Positions 1-5,488 of a stretch of DNA of 8,492 nt are shown here, in pieces. This stretch comes from Nitrospira sp. (GTDB lineage Bacteria; Nitrospirota; Nitrospiria; Nitrospirales; Nitrospiraceae). The stretch is taken from positions 1 to 8,492 of the forward strand of contig JAKDNQ010000085.1 of NCBI GenBank assembly GCA_030456405.1, given 5' to 3'. Both the position numbers and the translations under genes were made by a program. Every line of letters begins with the position of its first letter. The first letter of the stretch is position 1. A model generated the notes under the pieces. The model ran no database searches. It was not told the origin of the DNA and saw only the letters and a program-made list of their open reading frames with translations.

Positions 1-542
1 TTTTCTTCTTCCGTGAAGCCTCGATTTTTCTTGCGCAACGCAGCCAGGCGGGGATACCGACTGACGGCGCCGTAGCCGAACCAGGCGAGGTTGTGCCATG
101 TTTGCAAATCCAGCAGGTCCTGACTGGAGAACTGCCGCGCAATCCGTTCCAAATCCTGGCCATAGACGTCGGTCCCGCGCTTCACGAGTAATTCATGATA
201 GCGAGGGTAGGGGCGCACCATCGTCGCCCAATTGGCGGAGAAAAAATGCCGGATGAGAAAGGCTTTCTCTTCCGGGCGAAGGTCTGCCGCAGGACGCCGC
301 GCATATTCTAGGAAGAGATCGCGCACCGCGCCCGATCCGATTTCTTGAAGCTGTCGCAAGAGCGACGGTGTAAAATTGAATGTCGCTTTGACTGAGGGGA
401 ACTTCTCCAGTCCATAGGCCATGTCGTAATAGGCTTTGGTGGCATGCAGCCGTACCCAGGGCATGCTGGCAGAACCCGAGACTGGGTCCGTGTAATAGGG
501 TTGATGCATATGCCAGAGAAAACAAATGTGGGCGGTCTTCAT
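1..542 (-). CDS. GH57-family glycoside hydrolase (alpha-amylase/alpha-mannosidase-like), N-terminal part
   Basis: The reading frame starts at an ATG (complement of 540-542) and runs off the left edge after 180 residues. The N-terminus reads MKTAHICFLWHMHQPYY; the HMHQPYY stretch (residues 11-17) is the first conserved region of GH57 glycosidases, which act on alpha-glucans such as glycogen or starch-like polymers, usually in the cytoplasm. Further family-like stretches are MPWVRLHATKAYYDM (27-41) and TFNFTPSLLRQL (54-65), typical of the COG1449 type. No signal peptide is seen. The catalytic glutamate and aspartate lie beyond the window, so activity cannot be judged. There is no strong ribosome binding site before the ATG. 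It is transcribed away from the VanZ-like gene. The family call is confident; the substrate is not known. Confidence 0.88.
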   Translation of the reverse strand, partial: MKTAHICFLWHMHQPYYTDPVSGSASMPWVRLHATKAYYDMAYGLEKFPSVKATFNFTPSLLRQLQEIGSGAVRDLFLEYARRPAADLRPEEKAFLIRHFFSANWATMVRPYPRYHELLVKRGTDVYGQDLERIARQFSSQDLLDLQTWHNLAWFGYGAVSRYPRLAALRKKNRGFTEEE

Positions 543-616
543 GGGCAAATATGAATTTTAGTGAGAATTGAAAATCAGTATGTCATAGAGATTACAGGGC
601 CTGCAATCGATAGAGA

Positions 617-1027
617 GTGGACTGGTTGAATCACGTACTTCGGCAAGATGGGATCGTTCAGGCATTCTGGTATTGGCTGCCGGCGGTGCTGTATGCCGGA
701 GTGATTTTTTACCTGTCGTCACAATCTCACCCTGAAGAACACCTGCCTTCGTTCTTGCTCAAGGATATCAGCGACAAAGTTTTACACGCTGTGGAGTATG
801 CCGTTCTTGGCGGACTCTGCTATAGGGCTTTCCGTTGGAGTGTGAACGGGCAAGCGGCGTCGTATGCGCTCCTCTTCGCCATCGTCACGGCATCGTTGTA
901 TGGGATGACGGATGAAGTGCATCAATCCTTTGTCCCCTTTCGCGAATCGAGCTGGCTGGATTGGCTGGCCGATACGGCCGGCGCCGCTGTCGGGGCGTTG
1001 AGTTGGAAGTCCATCAGGTCGGAATAA
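617..1027 (+). CDS. VanZ-like family membrane protein
   Basis: A 136-residue protein with the VanZ-like pattern. Hydrophobic segments lie near residues 18-34, 57-72, 82-98 and 118-131, giving a small polytopic inner-membrane protein. The signature is YGMTDEVHQSFVPFR (95-109) followed by D115 and the ADTAGAAVG stretch (118-126), with SSQSHPEEHLP (34-44) in the first loop. VanZ of enterococci raises teicoplanin resistance, but most chromosomal relatives have no assigned role, so resistance should not be inferred here. The chosen start is GTG at 617; a TTG at 626 is an alternative, and the ribosome binding site is weak in both cases. The gene is divergent from the GH57 gene, with about 74 bp between the starts. 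Length is ordinary for short family members. Confidence 0.88.
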   Translation: MDWLNHVLRQDGIVQAFWYWLPAVLYAGVIFYLSSQSHPEEHLPSFLLKDISDKVLHAVEYAVLGGLCYRAFRWSVNGQAASYALLFAIVTASLYGMTDEVHQSFVPFRESSWLDWLADTAGAAVGALSWKSIRSE

Positions 1028-1050
1028 CGCTCAGCGAGACAGGTGTGATG

Positions 1051-1071
1051 GGTTAGAGGGTTATCCCAACC
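1051..1071 (+). other. small imperfect hairpin after the VanZ-like gene
   Basis: GGTT (1051-1054) and GGG (1058-1060) pair with CCC (1065-1067) and AACC (1068-1071) around a TTAT loop, with a three-base bulge. It lies 24 bp after the VanZ-like stop codon. No T-run follows, so a terminator role is only possible. Confidence 0.25.
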
Positions 1072-1091
1072 AGGCAAACGAAAGACATCGA

Positions 1092-1118
1092 ACCAGATAG
1101 ACCAGACCAACCAAACCG
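1092..1118 (+). repeat. short degenerate repeat of ACCAGA/ACCAA units
   Basis: The stretch contains four imperfect units of the type ACCAGAT, ACCAGA, ACCAA and ACCAAA in a row, in non-coding DNA between the VanZ-like gene and the nucleotidyltransferase gene. It is low-complexity, purine-skewed sequence. From memory, similar micro-repeats occur between genes in Nitrospira, but nothing here shows a function. Confidence 0.35.
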
Positions 1119-1149
1119 CCCGCGCTCACACCCCTTGCGCAAAACGTGT

Positions 1150-1175
1150 CACCTTTCATGTCTTACGTTCCCTGA
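1150..1175 (+). repeat. dispersed intergenic motif, copy 1 (TTCATGTCTTACG)
   Basis: TTCATGTCTTACGTTCC here resembles TTCACATCTTACGTTTC near 2160-2180. In both places a GTGATTTC(T/C)CAT stretch follows about 15-25 bases later, ahead of a gene. A weaker third instance, TTTCACGTCCTTAC, lies near 7591-7604. The pair looks like one dispersed intergenic repeat or a duplicated upstream region. Confidence 0.45.
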
Positions 1176-1245
1176 AATGCAGCGTGATTTCTCATCATGA
1201 AAAGCATATCCTTTGCCACGACGATGGTGAGGAAGGGGATTTGCT

Positions 1246-1788
1246 GTGAGCGACGAGCTAGATGTTCTAAAGTCTGTGACCGCACAATTGGAAGGGGCCG
1301 ACATTCTCTATATGGTGACTGGCTCGATGGCGGCGAACTTCTATGCTGTTCCTCGGATGACACGCGATATCGACCTTGTCATCGAACTGTCCGAAAGGGA
1401 CGTGGATCGAGTCACCCGCTTGTTTCAACAGGAATACTATATCGATCGTGACATGGTCCAGCGAGCGGTGCGCGATCAGGCCATGTTCAACATGATTCAC
1501 AACGCCTTGGTGGTCAAGGTAGACTGTGTGGTGAGAAAAGAGACGGAATATCGTCGAGAAGAGTTTACACGTCGCCGGGCGATCTCCGTCGCGGACTGGA
1601 AGTTCTTCATTGTGTCGCCGGAAGATCTCATCCTTTCCAAGTTGGATTGGGCCAAGGAGAGCCGGTCCCAGATGCAACTGGACGATGTCCGGAACCTGCT
1701 CAGGTCAGTGCAGGGGCTCGACACCGAGTATCTGAATCGGTGGGCAGATCGATTAGGGCTGACCACACTCTACCAAGAGGTATGTTGA
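1246..1788 (+). CDS. nucleotidyltransferase-fold protein (MNT/AbiEii-like)
   Basis: A 180-residue protein with the polymerase-beta nucleotidyltransferase signature: GS at residues 26-27, then RDIDLV (40-45) with the metal-binding pair D41 and D43, and a third acidic position, D93, in VKVDCVV. The later PEDLILSKLDWAKESR (125-140) and QLDDVRNLL (144-152) match the AbiEii/DUF6036-type branch, where a lysine and an aspartate complete the active site. Proteins of this fold transfer nucleotides to proteins, RNA or small molecules; several act as toxins or antitoxins. The substrate here is unknown. The start is GTG 1246, supported by a purine-rich AGGAAGGGG at 1230-1239 about six bases upstream. The stop TGA (1786-1788) overlaps the next start by one base, so the two genes are surely co-translated. 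Confidence 0.85.
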   Translation: MSDELDVLKSVTAQLEGADILYMVTGSMAANFYAVPRMTRDIDLVIELSERDVDRVTRLFQQEYYIDRDMVQRAVRDQAMFNMIHNALVVKVDCVVRKETEYRREEFTRRRAISVADWKFFIVSPEDLILSKLDWAKESRSQMQLDDVRNLLRSVQGLDTEYLNRWADRLGLTTLYQEVC

Positions 1789-2057
1789 TGAGAGATACGC
1801 CGCCCGAAATGGATGCCTACTATCGGACCATGCTCATGCAGCGGTCTGGAGAAGAACGGCTCGTGATGGGTTGCGCGATGCGCGAGACGGCGCGCGCCTT
1901 CGTTGAAGCGTCTATTTTGAAGCAAAACCCACAGGCCACCCCTGAAGCTATCCGCAAAGACCTCTTCCTCCGCTTCTATGGGCACGAATTCGACGCCGAT
2001 AGCCGGGATAAGATCCTCGCTGCTATTGAGTCTGCAAGCCATCCCGTCGTCAAGTAG
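1788..2057 (+). CDS. small helical protein coupled to the nucleotidyltransferase
   Basis: An 89-residue protein, probably mostly alpha-helical, with no membrane segment and no known catalytic motif. The start ATG 1788 overlaps the preceding TGA by one base and has GAGG at 1777-1780 with a seven-base spacing. ATG 1782 is in frame but sits too close to the ribosome binding site. The N-terminal pattern PPEMDAYYRTMLMQRSGEERL (6-26) followed by MGCAMRETARAFVEA (28-42) resembles short hypothetical proteins that I recall from environmental bacteria and cyanobacteria, where they also travel with nucleotidyltransferase genes. The C-terminal part has LFLRFYGHEFDADSRDKIL. It could be the partner, regulator or target of the nucleotidyltransferase. 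Function is inferred only from coupling. Confidence 0.75.
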   Translation: MRDTPPEMDAYYRTMLMQRSGEERLVMGCAMRETARAFVEASILKQNPQATPEAIRKDLFLRFYGHEFDADSRDKILAAIESASHPVVK

Positions 2058-2159
2058 CCGATCTTCACGTTGCCCGCCGTCGCTCGTCCGTCTCATCTCG
2101 TCGTTTGCAGGTAGAGGGCTCCCTAGCTTGCGAGATGCGAGATTTTGATCTACTTTCAC

Positions 2160-2222
2160 CATTCACATCTTACGTTTCACGATCACACAAAGGCGGGGTG
2201 ATTTCCCATGGATAAAGAGGTA
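2160..2222 (+). repeat. dispersed intergenic motif, copy 2 (TTCACATCTTACG ... GTGATTTCCCAT)
   Basis: Second copy of the motif described at 1150. It sits at the left border of the defence-like genes. The shared part covers TTCA(C/T)(A/G)TCTTACGTT and the later GTGATTTC(C/T)CAT. The bases between are not conserved. Confidence 0.45.
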
Positions 2223-2270
2223 TTCTTCGGCGGCACCGACATAGCAACAAAGAGTGACTGCCGGTTATGA
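2208..2270 (+). CDS. possible 20-codon leader ORF coupled to the truncated restriction gene
   Basis: An ATG at 2208 opens a 20-residue reading frame starting MDKEVFFGG and ending at TGA 2268-2270, which overlaps the ATG of the next gene in an ATGA arrangement. GGCGGGG lies about nine bases before the ATG and could serve as a ribosome binding site, whereas the next gene has none of its own. This may be a real leader, the remains of an older gene, or chance. No homology is recognised. Confidence 0.3.
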   Translation: MDKEVFFGGTDIATKSDCRL

Positions 2271-2557
2271 GTCAAGCGCCCCTTATCGTTGCCACTCTCA
2301 TCGACCGGTTCGAACAGAACCGAGAATCCTACAAGAGCCAAGGTTATAACGAAACACAACTGCGCCGGGAGTTTCTCGATCCGTTCTTCGAGGCGCTCGG
2401 TTGGGATGTCGCCAATAAGCAGGGTCACGCCGAGGCGTACAAAGATGTCATCCATGAAGATGCCATCAAGATCGGCGCTGGACCTATTCCCCTGCCTCCG
2501 AGTGCCTCGACCAGCCATTGGCGGATCATTCCTAATGCAAATACCTCGGTGAGGTAA
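2267..2557 (+). pseudogene. truncated N-terminus of a type IIG (Eco57I-like) restriction-modification enzyme
   Basis: The first about 70 residues match the start of large combined endonuclease-methyltransferases of the Eco57I/BREX PglX-like kind: NRESYKSQGYNETQLRREFL (18-37), then DPFFEALGWDV (38-48) and AEAYKDVIHEDAIKIG (55-70). In intact family members this runs into a PD-(D/E)XK nuclease core (APDYxFRxGG...FFVEAKK) and an N6-adenine methyltransferase, for about 900-1200 residues in all. Here the similarity stops at about residue 70 (near base 2477), and the remaining 26 residues (rich in P, S and T) look like out-of-frame sequence. The nuclease core and methylase are missing, so it is almost certainly non-functional. 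What follows to 2669 shows no recognisable remnant. It marks an earlier restriction gene lost or replaced at this spot. Confidence 0.78.
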
Positions 2558-2669
2558 CGGCCAACCGCAAATTGACATCCCGCGGACTTCGCCCTAGACT
2601 CGGCGCCAACATGTCTCGCAGGCATAGCGACTGCCTACTGTAACCAAACGCCTTTGTCAGTTTTTTAGA

Positions 2670-3560
2670 ATGAAATCAAAACAGCTAAACAAACCAAAGA
2701 TTCGCAAACGATATGGTGTCGGAGAATTATTTGGTCTGGCGGTTGCTGCTTTGACGCCTGAAGAGCTGCGTAAGTATTCCGCGTCGGGATTCAAAGCTGC
2801 GTGCCCGCACAAGGCAAGCGGTGGAAATTGTCACAAAAAAGGCGGTGTCTGTTCACTTATCCCATTGGAGGAACATGACGGAGAAGTTAGGGTGGTTGGT
2901 TTACCTATTGCCACTTGCCCTACCCGGTTTTTGGAGAAAGACCGAGTAATGGAATGGGTGGGTGAAACGATTCTTGGTATGCCGAATCCTCAGGTTGTCT
3001 CGGAGGTTTCTTTCCTAATGGGAAAGGAACATCAAGAGTCCGAACCAGAGGATGAAGTTGGAAGAATTGACAAGGTATTAGTGAACTTGAGTGATAGCGA
3101 GATGAAGTGGTGCGCTCTCGAGATGCAGGCGGTTTACTTTTCAGGTATGAAGATGGAACACGATTTTGCACTTATGCGAGAGTGGGAAGGTCCGGGGATT
3201 CCTTTTCCCACAAAAGTGCGCCGTCCAGACTTCCGATCATCCGGTCCGAAACGGCTGATGCCACAGTTACAGATAAAAGTTCCCACCCTCCGAAGATGGT
3301 GCAAAAAGATGGCGGTGGTTGTTGATAAAGCATTTGCCGAATCATTGTGGCCCATGAGAAAAGCGGGACACATTTCGAATGCGGATATAGTATGGTTTGT
3401 CGTGACATATGGGGAAGTGGATGATGGGGTATATCAGCTACGGAAACATGAAATCCTGATGACTACGTTAGAAGATGCGGTGGAAGGTCTTACGGGTGGA
3501 GTACCAGTGACGCTTGATGAGTTCGAGTCATCGATTCACGATAAGCTGTCGCGGCAGTAA
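2670..3560 (+). CDS. NotI-family type II restriction endonuclease
   Basis: A 296-residue protein that I recognise as a NotI-like endonuclease. It has four cysteines, C45, C54, C61 and C83 (ACPHK, NCHKKGGVCS, TCPTRF), which match the Cys4 iron site known in NotI. The PD-(D/E)XK-type core is GRIDKVLV (131-138, D134) followed by WCALEMQAVYFSG (147-159, E151 and Q153), the E-x-Q variant as in NotI. A further block, RRPDFRSSGPKRLMPQLQIKV (184-204), is family-typical. It cuts double-stranded DNA at a specific, unknown site. Start ATG 2670 has no ribosome binding site; an in-frame TAG at 2625 limits upstream extension. Its 3' end overlaps the convergent methyltransferase by 71 nt, so the two likely form one restriction-modification system. 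The gene is more A+T-rich than the left flank, which fits transfer. Confidence 0.87.
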   Translation: MKSKQLNKPKIRKRYGVGELFGLAVAALTPEELRKYSASGFKAACPHKASGGNCHKKGGVCSLIPLEEHDGEVRVVGLPIATCPTRFLEKDRVMEWVGETILGMPNPQVVSEVSFLMGKEHQESEPEDEVGRIDKVLVNLSDSEMKWCALEMQAVYFSGMKMEHDFALMREWEGPGIPFPTKVRRPDFRSSGPKRLMPQLQIKVPTLRRWCKKMAVVVDKAFAESLWPMRKAGHISNADIVWFVVTYGEVDDGVYQLRKHEILMTTLEDAVEGLTGGVPVTLDEFESSIHDKLSRQ

Positions 3561-4569
3561 GCCAACTCAAATCCTTGCCGACTAAAAGTTCCGTCATCCT
3601 CGCATGGTGCGTGTTCTTCATGGTTATAGTTTTAGTTTCAAAATGATACTCCCGAGCCAAGTTCTCAATTTCTTCTGTGTGATCATAGGTAATCAGTACA
3701 TCACCTTTCACTCGGCTGAGTAGGCTAAACAGCTTTCGGTGATCAATCTGCCAGTGCTGGTAGAGCCTTCTTGCGGCCTTTGTATAAGGTGGATCCACAA
3801 AAAAGGCAGTTCGTTCGTCGTCTAGATATGCTTCAATCAGGTCAAAACCATCTCGATGTGAGAAGCTGAATCGCTCCTTTAGTTCTGCTATGGCGCGTAT
3901 GCGCTTAGCAAGCGTGTTTGGATACCAACGGGAGCTTAATCCGCGTCCGTTTTCACCATTTTTCACTAGCCCAGCGCCGGCGGCCATGATGCCACCACGT
4001 TGCACACGATTTCTGAGTATGGTCGCAAATGCTTTTTCTCGTTGTGTTAGAGGCTGCCCTCCTAGTACTGCTAGCACATTCCGGCGTGTCAGCGAAAAAT
4101 TCTCTATGGTGCTGGCCAGCCACTCGGATTGGCCCAAGAGCATCGCGGTCCAAACTGAGGCTACATTTTCATCCTTCTCTCCCAATATGACATGGCTAGC
4201 AAGCTGTTCAAACCCAGCGGTTAATCCGACTATACCTCCACCTGCAAACGGTTCAATTAGTACAGCAGGCTTTTGCGCCTGCTTGGATAGCCAAGTTCGG
4301 ATGTATGGAACTAGCCAGGTTTTTCCCCCAGGATAACGAAACGGTGATCTCTGTGGAACGGCAGCAACATTGATGGGATTCTCTAGGTGAGTGTTTTCTG
4401 CTGTCCTATAGATTGAAAGTGATTCTCTTGATTCTTTTGGAAGAACATCATCTGCATCAAGCATTAGGGCGTACGTCATAACTTTCTTAGAAAACACGGT
4501 CGGCACACGGATCACGGTGGTTCTTCCGCTTCGCCATTTATTCAAAAATGTAGTGGATGATCGAGCCAT
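3490..4569 (-). CDS. D12-class (Dam-type) N6-adenine DNA methyltransferase
   Basis: A 359-residue protein with the D12-class order of motifs: FRYPGGK (77-83, motif X), EPFAGGG (106-112, SAM-binding motif I), RGGIMAAGAG (191-200), and the catalytic DPPY (259-262, motif IV), with VLITYD (291-296) after it. It methylates adenine N6 in a specific DNA site and would protect the host from the neighbouring NotI-like nuclease. An extension of about 75 residues precedes motif X; the stretch TTVIRVPTVFSKKVM (17-31) looks like a small DNA-binding or regulatory segment, though this is not certain. The conserved domain ends around GKDLSW (331-336), exactly where the opposing nuclease gene ends; residues 337-359 are read antisense through that gene. 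Start ATG is the complement of 4567-4569; M31 or M36 are possible later starts. Confidence 0.92.
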   Translation of the reverse strand: MARSSTTFLNKWRSGRTTVIRVPTVFSKKVMTYALMLDADDVLPKESRESLSIYRTAENTHLENPINVAAVPQRSPFRYPGGKTWLVPYIRTWLSKQAQKPAVLIEPFAGGGIVGLTAGFEQLASHVILGEKDENVASVWTAMLLGQSEWLASTIENFSLTRRNVLAVLGGQPLTQREKAFATILRNRVQRGGIMAAGAGLVKNGENGRGLSSRWYPNTLAKRIRAIAELKERFSFSHRDGFDLIEAYLDDERTAFFVDPPYTKAARRLYQHWQIDHRKLFSLLSRVKGDVLITYDHTEEIENLAREYHFETKTITMKNTHHARMTELLVGKDLSWLTAATAYRESMTRTHQASLVLHP

Positions 4570-4576
4570 GGGCCAC

Positions 4577-4605
4577 TATATATAGATAGAATTAGAAATA
4601 GTCAA
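4577..4605 (-). promoter_or_regulatory. sigma70-like promoter of the methyltransferase gene
   Basis: On the minus strand, TTGACT (complement of 4600-4605) is followed after 17 bases by TATATA (complement of 4577-4582). Only seven bases separate the -10 box from the ATG at 4569, so the transcript would start at or next to the start codon, that is, leaderless. Confidence 0.6.
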
Positions 4606-4625
4606 GCCCATGTTACAAGGGCTTG
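4603..4625. promoter_or_regulatory. inverted repeat CAAGCCC-N9-GGGCTTG between methyltransferase and Fic genes
   Basis: A perfect 7-bp inverted repeat (4603-4609 and 4619-4625) with a nine-base spacer. The left arm overlaps the -35 box of the methyltransferase promoter; the right arm covers the proposed TTG start of the Fic gene. It could be an operator for a dimeric repressor, perhaps the methyltransferase itself, or an RNA hairpin that masks the Fic start. Which one cannot be decided from sequence. Confidence 0.5.
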
Positions 4626-5420
4626 AGTGGGAACAATTTGAATCAGAAGGTCAATCAAATCGAACTACCTCAAGCCGATGTGAGACTGGCACGGTGGCGG
4701 CATCTTCAAAATACGCCAGAGAAATTGGCTGCCTGGTATCGACAAGTCGTGCTAGAACGCGTGGCCGAATCCATGGCTTTTGAGAATCAACCGGTCGATT
4801 TGGAGCGTTTGAGAAAACTCATAAGCGAGAAAGAGTCCATTCACAGTCAGGCAGAATCAAGACGCATCGAGAGTTGCTCCTCAGCCCCAGAACTCTCCGA
4901 GCGTCTCGCCGTTCCACTCGTCGCGATCTACGACGAGATTCTGCAGGAATCGCCCAAGCAACTCGTCATTAACTCAGAATGGCTCTGCATTAGACATAAG
5001 CGTCTCGCTGGTCATTTGTTCCCCGATTGGGCAGGCCGGTTCCGCGATGTGAATGTGCAAGTCGGCTCCCATACCCCACCGCCATACTACGAAGTGCCGA
5101 TCCACATGCGGCAGTTCTGCGACGACCTGAGCGCGCGGCTGTTGCATCTCAATCAGGAGTCGGTTGCGAATTGTGCAGAACTTCTGGCCTGGGCCGACGG
5201 GCGCTTCCAGTGGATTCATCCGTTTAAGGACTTCAACGGCCGAATTGGACGTGCCCTGCTCGCCGCGCTCCTATACAAGCTCGCCCTGCCTCATGTTGAA
5301 ACTGCCCCACTCGAACCTAGTGCGCGCCGTCAGTATTTGGAAGCCTTGAATGCTGCCGACGATAGTAACCTCGGCCCGTTAACAGAGTTGTGGGCACACC
5401 GAATTGCAGGCACGCTATAG
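4623..5420 (+). CDS. Fic-domain protein (probable AMP-transferase), class II
   Basis: A 265-residue Fic/DOC protein. The active-site loop HPFKDFNGRIGR (199-210) contains the catalytic H199, D203, N205 and both arginines; F204 replaces the usual glycine, a variation seen in other Fic proteins. The flap region AGRFRDVNVQVGSHTPPPYYEVP (137-159) is typical. An N-terminal SMAFEN (50-55) matches the inhibitory (S/T)xxxE(G/N) helix, so the enzyme should be held inactive within its own chain (class II) by E54. Such enzymes transfer AMP or another nucleotide to target proteins; the target is unknown. The start is uncertain: TTG 4623 lies inside an inverted repeat with no well-spaced ribosome binding site; TTG 4638 and GTG 4680 are alternatives. 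It diverges from the methyltransferase gene. Confidence 0.9.
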   Translation: MSGNNLNQKVNQIELPQADVRLARWRHLQNTPEKLAAWYRQVVLERVAESMAFENQPVDLERLRKLISEKESIHSQAESRRIESCSSAPELSERLAVPLVAIYDEILQESPKQLVINSEWLCIRHKRLAGHLFPDWAGRFRDVNVQVGSHTPPPYYEVPIHMRQFCDDLSARLLHLNQESVANCAELLAWADGRFQWIHPFKDFNGRIGRALLAALLYKLALPHVETAPLEPSARRQYLEALNAADDSNLGPLTELWAHRIAGTL

Positions 5421-5488
5421 CAACCAAGAGGTTTTGCTGAAGAGGAAGCAGACTGAGGAACTTATGCGGAGTCAGATAGTCCATCGCC

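Noticed and set aside
193..525. A 110-codon minus-strand frame inside the left-edge gene
   Set aside because: It overlaps the GH57 gene in another frame on the same strand, and its translation has no domain-like pattern. The GH57 frame is open to the window edge and has clear motifs.
617..1027. Glycopeptide resistance gene
   Set aside because: VanZ-like proteins are widespread in bacteria without van clusters, and no vanR/S/H/A/X gene is present here.
1267..1677. A 136-codon minus-strand frame opposite the nucleotidyltransferase gene
   Set aside because: Its translation is rich in histidine and arginine with no motif, as expected for an antisense shadow of a real gene.
1246..2057. Classical MNT-HEPN toxin-antitoxin pair
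   Set aside because: The small partner has no R-x4-H motif, so the HEPN half of that system is not present in this pair.
2425..2625. A 66-codon minus-strand frame containing VGRYLTEVFALGMIRQWLVEA
   Set aside because: It looks fairly protein-like and may be a relic, but it overlaps the truncated restriction gene and matches no family I can name, so it is not called as a gene.
3890..4336. A 148-codon plus-strand frame opposite the methyltransferase gene
   Set aside because: It is antisense to well-conserved methyltransferase motifs, and its own composition (rich in P, S, A and C) has no domain.
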